In this document: positions 6,184-11,946 of the stretch, in pieces
Layout: each line of letters begins with the position of its first letter
How positions within the stretch are numbered: position 1 is the stretch's first letter
Source of the DNA: Phycisphaeraceae bacterium
GTDB lineage: Bacteria; Planctomycetota; Phycisphaerae; Phycisphaerales; Phycisphaeraceae
DNA: 11,946 nt
Direction of reading: 5' to 3'
Assembly: GCA_003552605.1 (NCBI GenBank)
Contig: PUNN01000454.1
Coordinates: 1-11,946, forward strand
Translations under genes and position numbers: made by a program
The notes under the pieces: model-generated
Database searches by the model: none
The model's input: only the letters and a program-made list of their open reading frames with translations
What the model was told of the DNA's origin: nothing

Positions 6184-6363
6184 TTATGCCGCCTTGCCGC
6201 AGGCGCAGCCGGTATGACCGCAGCCGATGCTGCCATCGGCGTGGCCATCAGCGCAGGTCTGCGAGCAGTACTTCTTGCCGTTGCGGTCCACCGCGGTGGC
6301 GGGGGAGACCTCGCACTTACAGTCCGGGCACGCACAATTCTGCATTTGCTCGTTCGCAGCCAT
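6184..6363 (-). CDS. smtA: Bacterial metallothionein of the SmtA/BmtA family
   Basis: This 59-residue protein is a close match in layout to cyanobacterial metallothionein SmtA, a cytosolic Zn/Cd/Cu-binding protein. Nine Cys at 10, 12, 15, 17, 33, 37, 48, 53 and 55 and His at 41 and 50 fall at exactly the SmtA ligand spacings (as I recall, Cys 9, 11, 14, 16, 32, 36, 47, 52, 54 and His 40, 49). All eleven ligands of the Zn4Cys9His2 cluster are thus present. Shared motifs include DRNGKKYC (27-33), CADGH (37-41) and GCGHTGC (47-53). The ATG at 6363 has AGGGAG at 6370-6375, 6 bases upstream, the same SD as two other minus-strand genes here. No ArsR/SmtB-type repressor gene is adjacent in the window, and I see no clear SmtB operator. 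The gene is convergent with murB, 91 bases away. Confidence 0.95.
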   Translation of the reverse strand: MAANEQMQNCACPDCKCEVSPATAVDRNGKKYCSQTCADGHADGSIGCGHTGCACGKAA

Positions 6364-6375
6364 GACAAGCTCCCT

Positions 6376-6865
6376 GTTTCAGAAGTCGCGGGTTGAACGC
6401 GATGCCCGCTGGGGTCATGTCCGATGCTAGTCGCTGCGGGCGATCAAACCGAGCTTTTGAGACGGGAGAATCAGTTGAGGCCGGGAGTTCCGCCGCCATC
6501 CCGAAACGGGCCGCGCTGGCGTGCTCAGCGGGTGGAATTCGATCCGGGGGAGCCCGACGGCGAAAGGCGCCTCCCGCAGCGCTGAACATGCCGCCGATCT
6601 TCTCGAGTCAAGGCTGAAGCCGGGATGGTCGATGTGGCTGATTGCCGAGCGCTCACCGTGCCCCGGGTGGGTGGTGGTTGGTTCGAGGTGCCGGGCCGGC
6701 GTCTTCGGGAGGGCAATGGGAACCTCCGCAGGCCGCAAGGTCTACGATGGCTGCGGGGTTCCGGGGGTCCGGGGGTCCGGGGGTCCGGGGGCGGGGGTTC
6801 CGGGGGGTGACGTTCACCGGGGGCGGTTCAAGAACGGTTCCTGTTGATTGGCACAAGCCCCTGCG
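6376..6865. other. 490-base region with no supported gene
   Basis: This region separates the metallothionein gene (minus) from the response-regulator gene (plus), so it should hold divergent promoters. I found no convincing -35/-10 pair; TAGCAT on the minus strand near 6425 is the best -10 candidate for smtA. Open frames (for example 6427-6738 minus and 6521-6847 plus) have Arg/Pro/Gly-rich translations with no recognisable family, and I judge them spurious. From about 6664 the plus strand becomes G-rich (GGGTGGGTGGTGG at 6664-6676) and ends in the tandem repeat at 6761-6807. Confidence 0.5.
6761..6807 (+). repeat. CCGGGGGT tandem repeat, G-quadruplex-prone
   Basis: Three exact copies of the 8-mer CCGGGGGT (6761-6784) are followed by a partial copy, CCGGGGG, and two more G-runs (6793-6797 and 6802-6807). 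In all there are six runs of five or six G with 1-4 base spacers on the plus strand. It lies about 60 bases upstream of the response-regulator start and would be in its leader or promoter. The repeat is prone to copy-number slippage and to quadruplex formation. Confidence 0.7.
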
Positions 6866-7348
6866 ATGTCGGCACACACGCTCCATCCACCCCTCGTTCG
6901 AATTGGCGCATCGGCCGGTGTGGCCCCGCTTGTGCTGATCGCGGATGATGAGCCGCATGCGCGGATCACCCTCGAGTTCCTCATCGGCCGTGCAGGCAGG
7001 CCACGGATGCTCAGCGCGGCCAGCGGCATCGAAGCGCTCGACCTCGCCCTCGAACTGCGGCCGCAACTCTGCGTTCTCGATGTGGTCATGCCGGACCTTG
7101 ACGGTTACACCATCTGTCGCACCCTCCGACGCGAGGCCGCCGATGCAGCCGGCATGACCATCTGGCTGATCAGCGGACGGCGAAGCGCGGTCGATGCGGA
7201 CCAGGCCCGGACGGTGGGGGCTGACCGTTTCATCGGCAAGCCATTTGACCCGGACCTGCTCGTGGCCGATGTCGAGCACCTGCTGCGCCGCTGCCGCGCC
7301 GGCCTTCACGGCCATGCCACGTTACAATGCCCACCCCACCGGGTCTGA
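6866..7348 (+). CDS. Stand-alone response regulator (receiver domain only)
   Basis: This 160-residue protein consists of one CheY-like receiver domain with an N-terminal lead of about 20 residues and no output domain. The acidic pair Asp27-Asp28 lies in LVLIADDEP, and the phospho-acceptor Asp72 lies in CVLDVVMPDLDGY. The switch position is Ser103 in WLISGRR, and the conserved Lys125 is in IGKPFDPD. All residues needed for phosphorylation are present. The ATG at 6866 is chosen; a TTG at 6848 in the same frame is possible, and neither has a clear SD. No histidine kinase is in the window, so its input is unknown. The YbjN-domain gene follows on the same strand 79 bases later, and the two may be co-transcribed. 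A final Cys/Pro/His tail has no visible function. Confidence 0.88.
   Translation: MSAHTLHPPLVRIGASAGVAPLVLIADDEPHARITLEFLIGRAGRPRMLSAASGIEALDLALELRPQLCVLDVVMPDLDGYTICRTLRREAADAAGMTIWLISGRRSAVDADQARTVGADRFIGKPFDPDLLVADVEHLLRRCRAGLHGHATLQCPPHRV
7323..7328 (+). promoter_or_regulatory. Possible -10 box for the YbjN gene
   Basis: TACAAT, a 5-of-6 match to the -10 consensus, lies in the last codons of the response-regulator gene, about 100 bases before the YbjN start. No good -35 is visible at 16-18 bases. If active, the YbjN gene has its own message whose leader contains the hairpin at 7393-7412. Confidence 0.22.
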
Positions 7349-7392
7349 GCCACCGCGCAGTGGGCGCTGTGGTCGAGTCCCGACCGCCTTCG

Positions 7393-7412
7393 CCGGTGTC
7401 CAGCGACACCGG
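7393..7412 (+). promoter_or_regulatory. Perfect 8-bp hairpin just before the YbjN start
   Basis: CCGGTGTC (7393-7400), loop CAGC, and GACACCGG (7405-7412) form a perfect stem. The SD GGAG (7418-7421) and the ATG (7428) follow directly. No T-run follows, so it is not a terminator. It could affect ribosome access or protect the downstream message. Confidence 0.55.
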
Positions 7413-7427
7413 GCGATGGAGCCGGCC

Positions 7428-7868
7428 ATGCCCCGTATCGAGACGTTCAATCCGGAAATGCTGACCCGCCAGCTCGATGCGCTGAAGCTACCCTACCAGC
7501 GCCGCGATAATGACACCTTCAGCGTCTCGCTCGCGGGCCTGCTCAAATTCTTCAACGGCCCGCTCCAGGTCGTTATCTCACGAGACCCGAGCAAACGACA
7601 CCTGCTGCTGCATGCCACGCTCGGCGTGCGCCTGCCCGAGGAGCGGATCAATGAGGCCATGGGCGTGTGCAACGAGTGGAACACCAACCGCATCTATCCC
7701 GTGGCCTACGTACGGCAGGTCAGCGAGGATGCGAAGGTGCTGATGACAAAGAGTGCGATCGAGACCTCGGTCGGGATGCACTCGGAATTGCTCGACCGCT
7801 TCATCAGAACCGCCATCGCCGCCTCGCGCGAGTTCTTCCAGTGGGCCCACGACGAACACAAGTTCTGA
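7428..7868 (+). CDS. YbjN-domain protein
   Basis: This 146-residue protein fits the YbjN family (sometimes called putative sensory transduction regulators), which has a type III secretion chaperone-like fold. The family pattern is visible in order: LDALKLPYQRRDNDTFSVSL (residues about 15-34), a strand-rich middle, then INEAMGVCNEWNTNRIYPVAYV, and the closing LLDRFIRTAIAASREFFQW. Biochemical function is unknown across the family; in E. coli YbjN has been linked to motility and stress phenotypes. The ATG at 7428 is used because GGAG at 7418-7421 lies 6 bases upstream; the ATG at 7416 would add four residues. There is no signal peptide or membrane segment, so it is cytosolic. It follows a stand-alone response regulator, a pairing that hints at signalling but proves nothing. 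It is convergent with the oxidase operon. Confidence 0.82.
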   Translation: MPRIETFNPEMLTRQLDALKLPYQRRDNDTFSVSLAGLLKFFNGPLQVVISRDPSKRHLLLHATLGVRLPEERINEAMGVCNEWNTNRIYPVAYVRQVSEDAKVLMTKSAIETSVGMHSELLDRFIRTAIAASREFFQWAHDEHKF

Positions 7869-7922
7869 ACGCCTGCACCTGCGCGATGGCCGGTTTGCAG
7901 ACGGCTGGTGCTGCATGTTCGG

Positions 7923-8549
7923 TCAGCTCATCACAAGCAACGTCATGAACATCACCAGCCAGACGCCGTCGAGGAAGTGCCAGTAGATCGCGATGTAACT
8001 GACCCCGCGGTGGTCTTCGTGATCGTAACCCCCGAGAAACGCCTTGATGTTGACCACCGCCAGTGGGATCAGGCCGCCGATCACGTGCAGGGCATGCAGC
8101 AGAATGAGAATGAAGATGAGTGCGTAGAGCGAGCGGCCGGCGGGTGCGGAACCGCCATCACCCCCCTGCCCGTTTTCCATGGCGGCCAGCAGTTCGCGGT
8201 GCCGATCGATCAGATCAGCCAGGGTCGGTGTCTGCACCATGATGAACAGCAGCGCCAATCCCAGCGTCGCCAGCAGTGAGATGCGCATGTGATTCTGGCG
8301 CTCCCGCTGGGCACACACCACGGCGTGCTGGATCGTCACGCTGCTGATGAGGATGACCACGGTGCTCACCCAGAGCAGGCCGGGGATATGGATGCTGCCG
8401 ATCGGCGGGGCATCCTGTCCCGAAATGCGGATCACCACATAGCCGACCATCCCGGCGATGAACAGCGCAGCGAGCGCTGCCAGGAAGAACAACAGGCCCA
8501 CCTTGCCCGTCCCCGGCGGAGTGTGATCTAGCGGGGTCAATGCGCCCAT
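7923..8549 (-). CDS. Cytochrome c oxidase subunit III family protein (second copy)
   Basis: This 208-residue membrane protein is a divergent subunit III of a heme-copper oxidase. Five helices are visible: GKVGLLFFLAALAALF, IPGLLWVSTVVILI, ISLLATLGLALLFIM, then IFILILLHALHVIGG and YIAIYWHFLDGVWLVMF. The last two carry the family signatures LHxLHVIxG and YWHFxDxVW. The hydrophilic segment after TM3 is Gly-rich. It is the last gene of the minus-strand oxidase operon, 189 bases after ctaF, and is the second subunit III gene there. It lacks the KYFEY motif after TM3 that the longer copy has, so it may be a structural variant rather than a spare. The ATG at 8549 has only a weak purine-rich SD (AGGG four bases upstream). 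Confidence 0.85.
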   Translation of the reverse strand: MGALTPLDHTPPGTGKVGLLFFLAALAALFIAGMVGYVVIRISGQDAPPIGSIHIPGLLWVSTVVILISSVTIQHAVVCAQRERQNHMRISLLATLGLALLFIMVQTPTLADLIDRHRELLAAMENGQGGDGGSAPAGRSLYALIFILILLHALHVIGGLIPLAVVNIKAFLGGYDHEDHRGVSYIAIYWHFLDGVWLVMFMTLLVMS

Positions 8550-8589
8550 TTCACCCTGACCTCATGATTCCACCAAGAAACCGACACCG

Positions 8590-8654
8590 GCCTGCGGCCT
8601 TCCACGCAGCGGGGCGGAAGCCACCGCCGCTGCGAAAATCAATCGGCCGCAGGC
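8590..8654 (-). repeat. Nested inverted repeat between ctaF and the last oxidase gene
   Basis: Outer arms GCCTGCGGCC (8590-8599) and GGCCGCAGGC (8645-8654) are perfect 10-bp complements. Inside them, CGCAGCGG (8605-8612) and CCGCTGCG (8627-8634) form a perfect 8-bp stem. The outer arm abuts the 12-bp palindrome GGCGCCGGCGCC (8652-8663). The whole forms one long two-stage hairpin in the 189-base intercistronic gap 8550-8738, which contains no gene. No T-run follows, so an mRNA processing or stability element, or a REP-like repeat, is more likely than a terminator. Confidence 0.6.
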
Positions 8655-8738
8655 GCCGGCGCCGCTGCCGGCACCCGCCCCGCCGTCACCACCTCGCGCC
8701 CTCCTGACTCGCTCCACTCGCTGTGCCCCGGCGGCCAC

Positions 8739-9137
8739 TCAGTTGCCCGTCTGCCATATGTCCAGCCGGGGCTGGTACTGCAGCGTGTCGACGATCGTGA
8801 TCCCCAGAAACAGCACCACGAACAACAGTGCCGCGATCAGCACCAGGCTGTTGTACGGACTGTCCCATCGCAGGTGCATGAAGTAAAGCGCCACCAGGAC
8901 CGCCTTGGCAAAGGCGATCAGCAGCGCGGCCCAGACGTTGAAGGCGCCAAGATCAACCTCGACGATCGCCACCGTGGCCCAGGTCAGAAACAGAAGCGCA
9001 ACGAATACCCCCACGAGCAGCCGCAACGGCACCACGTGCGGGTGGTGGTCATCGTCACCGTGCGATCCCCCATGGCCCTCACCCTCGTGGGGCGACGCAT
9101 GCGGGTCGGTGTGTGGCGGTGGTGGTCTGTGACTCAT
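8739..9137 (-). CDS. ctaF: Cytochrome c oxidase subunit IV (CtaF type)
   Basis: This 132-residue small subunit fits the prokaryotic COX IV family (PF03626 type). It has three helices: LRLLVGVFVALLFLTWATVAIV, then VWAALLIAFAKAVLVALYFMHLRWD, whose AKAxLVxxYFMHL is the family signature, and LVLIAALLFVVLFLGITI. The first 34 residues are hydrophilic with nine His and a DDDHHPH cluster, on the cytoplasmic side by usual topology. The ATG at 9137 is preferred over a TTG at 9155 because GGGAG at 9146-9150 lies 8 bases upstream. It follows coxC by 36 bases. The protein probably stabilises the oxidase core; it is not catalytic in known enzymes. Confidence 0.9.
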   Translation of the reverse strand: MSHRPPPPHTDPHASPHEGEGHGGSHGDDDHHPHVVPLRLLVGVFVALLFLTWATVAIVEVDLGAFNVWAALLIAFAKAVLVALYFMHLRWDSPYNSLVLIAALLFVVLFLGITIVDTLQYQPRLDIWQTGN

Positions 9138-9173
9138 GGGCTGGGCTCCCTGCAACGGACGCAGCGGGTCAGG

Positions 9174-10211
9174 CTAGTGAATCAGGTACAGCAGCGGGAA
9201 CAGGAAAATCCAGATCAGGTCCACCAGGTGCCAGTACAGCCCGACAAGGTCAACCGGGGTGTAATAGCGCGGGCCGAATGCCCCGGCAGCGCCACGAAGC
9301 GTGATCCAGAGGATCAGGCCGATGCCGATGATCACGTGCAGCGTGTGCAGCCCGGTCATGAGGAAGTAAATCTGGAAAAACTGGTGTAGCCGCTTTTCTT
9401 TGACCCCGGCGGGCAGTGCATCGATGTCGGGCTTGGGCGCACGCTCAGTGCGCGGACGCTCACCCTCGAGCACCTCTTCACGCACCCCTTGCGGACCGGT
9501 TCCCCACATCGGCCCATCGAGTTCGACCACATCCGGGGCATCATCGTCAAACCGGATGACGGGCGGACCGCGCTGCTGCTCATCGGCGGCCTCTTCATTT
9601 TCGGCCCCTTCAGCATCCTGATCGTTAGCGTTTTCATCATCAGCGTCGGCAGCTTCGGCATTCTCCCCGTTGACATCGCCATCGGGTTCGGCCTGTTGCT
9701 CCTGTTGCTGCGCATCTTCTTCGGCCTGCTCATCCGCTTCCGCGTCCTCGTAGGCGGGGTTGAACAGGTTCCCTACCCCCACCCACAGGCGGTGGTCGTA
9801 CTTCTCCTCGTACTCGAAATACTTGACCACGAGGAAGCCGCAGCCACCGGCCATGGTCAGGCTGAGCAGGATCACCATGAGCCGCTGCTGGTTGAGCTGG
9901 GCCGCGCGCACGGCCCAGGCCATGGTGAAGCTGCTGGTGATCAGCAGGATGGTGTTGATCAGTCCCTTGGGGATACTCAGCTCGTGATGCGCGGCGAGAA
10001 AAACCTCCGGGTGGTTGGAACGCCAGACGGCATAGGCGCAGAACAGGCCGCCGAACATGAGAATCTCGGTGGCCAGAAATACCCACATGCCCACCTTCGC
10101 CGCATCGAACTGCTGGCGGGGGGTATCGAAGTGGTGGGCGAGGTTCGGGTCGTGGTGACCGTGGCCGTCGCCGTGGGCATCATCGCGATGAGAAGGTGGC
10201 TGCTGATTCAT
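9174..10211 (-). CDS. coxC: Cytochrome c oxidase subunit III with acidic insert
   Basis: This is the main subunit III of the oxidase, 345 residues against roughly 200-240 for five-helix caa3-type homologues. Helices are at about 39-62 (KVGMWVFLATEILMFGGLF), 83-100, 110-130 ending in VVKYFEY, 276-306 (QIYFLMTGLHTLHVIIGIG) and 320-343 (YWHLVDLIWIFLFPLLYL). The extra length is a hydrophilic insert at about 150-265 between helices 3 and 4. Residues 155-213 contain no Lys or Arg and are mostly Asp, Glu, Ala, Gln and Asn. The N-terminal tail holds seven His within 27 residues. No strong SD precedes the ATG at 10211. It follows coxA by 47 bases. Helix boundaries are by eye. Confidence 0.93.
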   Translation of the reverse strand: MNQQPPSHRDDAHGDGHGHHDPNLAHHFDTPRQQFDAAKVGMWVFLATEILMFGGLFCAYAVWRSNHPEVFLAAHHELSIPKGLINTILLITSSFTMAWAVRAAQLNQQRLMVILLSLTMAGGCGFLVVKYFEYEEKYDHRLWVGVGNLFNPAYEDAEADEQAEEDAQQQEQQAEPDGDVNGENAEAADADDENANDQDAEGAENEEAADEQQRGPPVIRFDDDAPDVVELDGPMWGTGPQGVREEVLEGERPRTERAPKPDIDALPAGVKEKRLHQFFQIYFLMTGLHTLHVIIGIGLILWITLRGAAGAFGPRYYTPVDLVGLYWHLVDLIWIFLFPLLYLIH

Positions 10212-10258
10212 GAGCGTGAACGTCTGCCTTGCTTCGGACTCACTCAGGCCTGCGGCGG

Positions 10259-11946
10259 CTACCCGCCGCCACCGCCGTCATCTCTGCGCTGCACGGACGC
10301 CATCGGGTCAGGGACCCCTCCGGCAGGAGTTTCCACATCGGCATCTTCCGCATCCGGCCGCCAGACCCATCCCTCTTCATCGGAGAGATGGTGCCAGTGG
10401 CGGTAGTCGTAGGGATCATCGGCGATTGGCGTGAACTCGAAGTTCTCCGTCGGCGGCGGGCTGGTCGTGTGCCATTCGAGGCTGTTGGCGCCCCACGGGT
10501 TGCCCGGGGCGCGGCGGCCGGCGAGCAGGCCGTGACCGAGGCTGATCGCCACCAGCGTCATCCCCGCCCCCATCACGAACGCGCCCACGGTCGAGAACTG
10601 ATGGTACGGCTGGTATTGCTCCGGATAGGTTGCATACCGTCGCGGCATGCCCTGCGTTCCCATGGCGAACTGCATGAAAAACGCCCAGTTGAAGCCGAGG
10701 AAGGCCACCAGCACGGCGATGATGGCGAACTTGTCATTGTACATCCGGCCCCACATCTTGGGCCAGTAGTAGTACAGCGCGGCAATAAAGGCGAACAGCA
10801 CCGTTCCCATCATCACGTAATGGAAGTGCGCCACCACGAAGTAGGTGTCATGCACGTGGACATCCACCGACAGCGCCGCGAGGAACAGACCGGTCAGGCC
10901 GCCGATGGTGAACAGGAATATTGCCAGCAGCACGCACACCAGCGGCGTCTTGATGTGGATATCGCCCCTGTAGAGTGTGGCCACCCAGTTGAACGTCTTG
11001 ATCGCCGACGGCACCGCCACGAAGAAGGTCAGCAGGCTGAAGATCGCGCTCGCCATCGGCGACTGGCCGCTGACGAACATGTGGTGGCCCCAGACCAGGA
11101 AGCCGAGGAAGGCGATCGCCAGCGAGCTGAGCGCGATGAAATTGTAGCCAAAAATGTGCTTGCGGCTGAAAGCCGAGATGACCTCGCTGATCACCCCCAT
11201 GGCGGGCAGGACCATGATGTACACAGCGGGGTGTGAATAGAACCAGAAAAAGTGCTGAAAGAGTACCGGGTCGCCGCCCATCTCCGAATCGAAGATGCCC
11301 ACCCCCAGCGCCCGCTCGGCGATCAGCAGCAGCAGTGTGATGCCGAGCACGGGGGTGGCGAGAATCTGGATGATGCTCGTGGCGTAGAGGGCCCAGAGCA
11401 TCAGCGGCATCTTGAACCATGTCATGCCGCGCGGCCGCAGCATGTGGATCGAGGCGATGAAGTTCACACCGGTGAGGATCGAGGAGAACCCGAGGATGAA
11501 CGCCCCCGATGTGGCCTCGATCACCGCGGACTGGCTGACGTCGGTCGAATACGGCGTGTAGAAGGTCCAGCCGGTATCGAGCCCGCCATGGCCCCAGAGG
11601 TCGACCAGTGTCATGTCCAGAAAGGGAATGACCACATCACCGAACGCCGCATTTAACACCCCCTTGAGCAGCACGAACACGAAAAACAGCCCACCGAGCG
11701 CCCAGAAATAGAAGCTCAGCAGGTTCAGCCGCGGGAAGGCCACATCCTTCGCCCCGAGCATCAGCGGCAGCGCGAAGTTGCCGATGATGGCGGGAATCGC
11801 GGGGATGATGAACAGAAACACCATCACCGCACCATGGAGGGTGAACATGTGGTTGTAGAAGTCCCACGCCTCCGCCCGGTCGGTCAGCAACAGCGGCTCG
11901 GGATTCCACAGTTCGGCCCGCAGCAGCAGCGCGAACAGGCCGCCGA
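10259..11946 (-). CDS. coxA: Cytochrome c oxidase subunit I, type A2 (5' end outside window)
   Basis: This catalytic subunit binds low-spin heme, high-spin heme and CuB, reduces O2 and pumps protons in the membrane. The frame stays open to the right edge, so the N-terminus is missing; the visible part begins GGLFALLLRAEL, near helix 1. Ligands seen: a low-spin heme His in FTLHG (11834-11836), CuB His with cross-linked Tyr in YSHPAVY (His at 11231-11233), the HH pair in VWGHHMF (near 11083), and the two heme His in AHFHYVMMG (from 10828). The K-channel Lys (AVPSAIKTF) and D-channel entry Asp (AKDVAFPRLN) are kept. The Glu of the usual GHPEVY is replaced by the YS motif, as in A2 enzymes. The tail after about 10390 is acidic and ends in Gly-rich sequence. 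It is the first visible gene of the operon; coxB is expected just upstream. Confidence 0.96.
   Translation of the reverse strand, partial: GGLFALLLRAELWNPEPLLLTDRAEAWDFYNHMFTLHGAVMVFLFIIPAIPAIIGNFALPLMLGAKDVAFPRLNLLSFYFWALGGLFFVFVLLKGVLNAAFGDVVIPFLDMTLVDLWGHGGLDTGWTFYTPYSTDVSQSAVIEATSGAFILGFSSILTGVNFIASIHMLRPRGMTWFKMPLMLWALYATSIIQILATPVLGITLLLLIAERALGVGIFDSEMGGDPVLFQHFFWFYSHPAVYIMVLPAMGVISEVISAFSRKHIFGYNFIALSSLAIAFLGFLVWGHHMFVSGQSPMASAIFSLLTFFVAVPSAIKTFNWVATLYRGDIHIKTPLVCVLLAIFLFTIGGLTGLFLAALSVDVHVHDTYFVVAHFHYVMMGTVLFAFIAALYYYWPKMWGRMYNDKFAIIAVLVAFLGFNWAFFMQFAMGTQGMPRRYATYPEQYQPYHQFSTVGAFVMGAGMTLVAISLGHGLLAGRRAPGNPWGANSLEWHTTSPPPTENFEFTPIADDPYDYRHWHHLSDEEGWVWRPDAEDADVETPAGGVPDPMASVQRRDDGGGGG

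Noticed and set aside
5304..6368. Minus-strand open frame of 354 codons opposite murB
   Set aside because: Same reason: antisense to MurB. It also runs through the metallothionein region in a different frame.
6427..6738. Minus-strand 103-codon frame in the gene-free region
   Set aside because: No recognisable family, no SD, biased Pro/Arg/Ser composition. I leave it as non-coding but cannot exclude a gene remnant.
9489..10406. Plus-strand open frame of 305 codons opposite coxC
   Set aside because: Antisense to a gene with clear subunit III motifs; no independent support.
1..11946. Mobile elements, CRISPR arrays, tRNA or rRNA genes, phage or defence genes
   Set aside because: I looked for transposase motifs, direct-repeat spacing, cloverleaf patterns and rRNA signatures and found none.

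Overview
This GC-rich bacterial window has mostly SD-preceded genes (AGGGAG or GGAG type) and no phage, IS, CRISPR or RNA gene that I can see. The gene content points to the Planctomycetota, most likely Phycisphaerae. The clues are an exported Met-rich protein of planctomycete style, a YbjN-domain protein, and a type A2 heme-copper oxidase operon with two subunit III genes. This placement is by inference, without any marker gene.

Left part (1-1780): a three-gene operon crcB1 / DUF190 / crcB2 on the + strand, with overlapping genes and good SD sites. It encodes a two-subunit FluC fluoride channel plus its PII-like partner. The positive charges of the two subunits imply opposite membrane orientations. 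It converges on a minus-strand gene for a 617-residue exported, methionine-rich protein of unknown function. That gene has a clear intrinsic terminator, a plausible promoter and a perfect hairpin at the predicted 5' end of its mRNA.

Middle (3880-7870): mnmA (tRNA 2-thiolation) and murB (peptidoglycan precursor synthesis) lie on the + strand. Convergent to murB is a 59-codon minus-strand gene for an SmtA-type metallothionein, found by reading the sequence; its metal ligands match cyanobacterial SmtA at every position. About 500 bases without a gene follow, ending in a G-rich tandem repeat. Next come a stand-alone response-regulator receiver protein and a YbjN-domain protein, the latter with a perfect hairpin just upstream of its start.

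Right part (7923-11946, minus strand): the genes run coxA (cut by the window edge), coxC, ctaF and a second subunit III gene. Together they encode an aa3/caa3-type cytochrome c oxidase whose subunit I carries the YSHPxVY signature of the A2 subclass. coxC carries a long, purely acidic insertion, and a nested inverted-repeat structure fills the gap between ctaF and the last gene.

The most notable items are the hidden metallothionein, the oppositely oriented FluC pair, the acidic CoxC insert and several strong RNA hairpins at gene starts or between cistrons. I found no clearly new multi-gene system; most of the window is housekeeping with a fluoride and metal-handling flavour.
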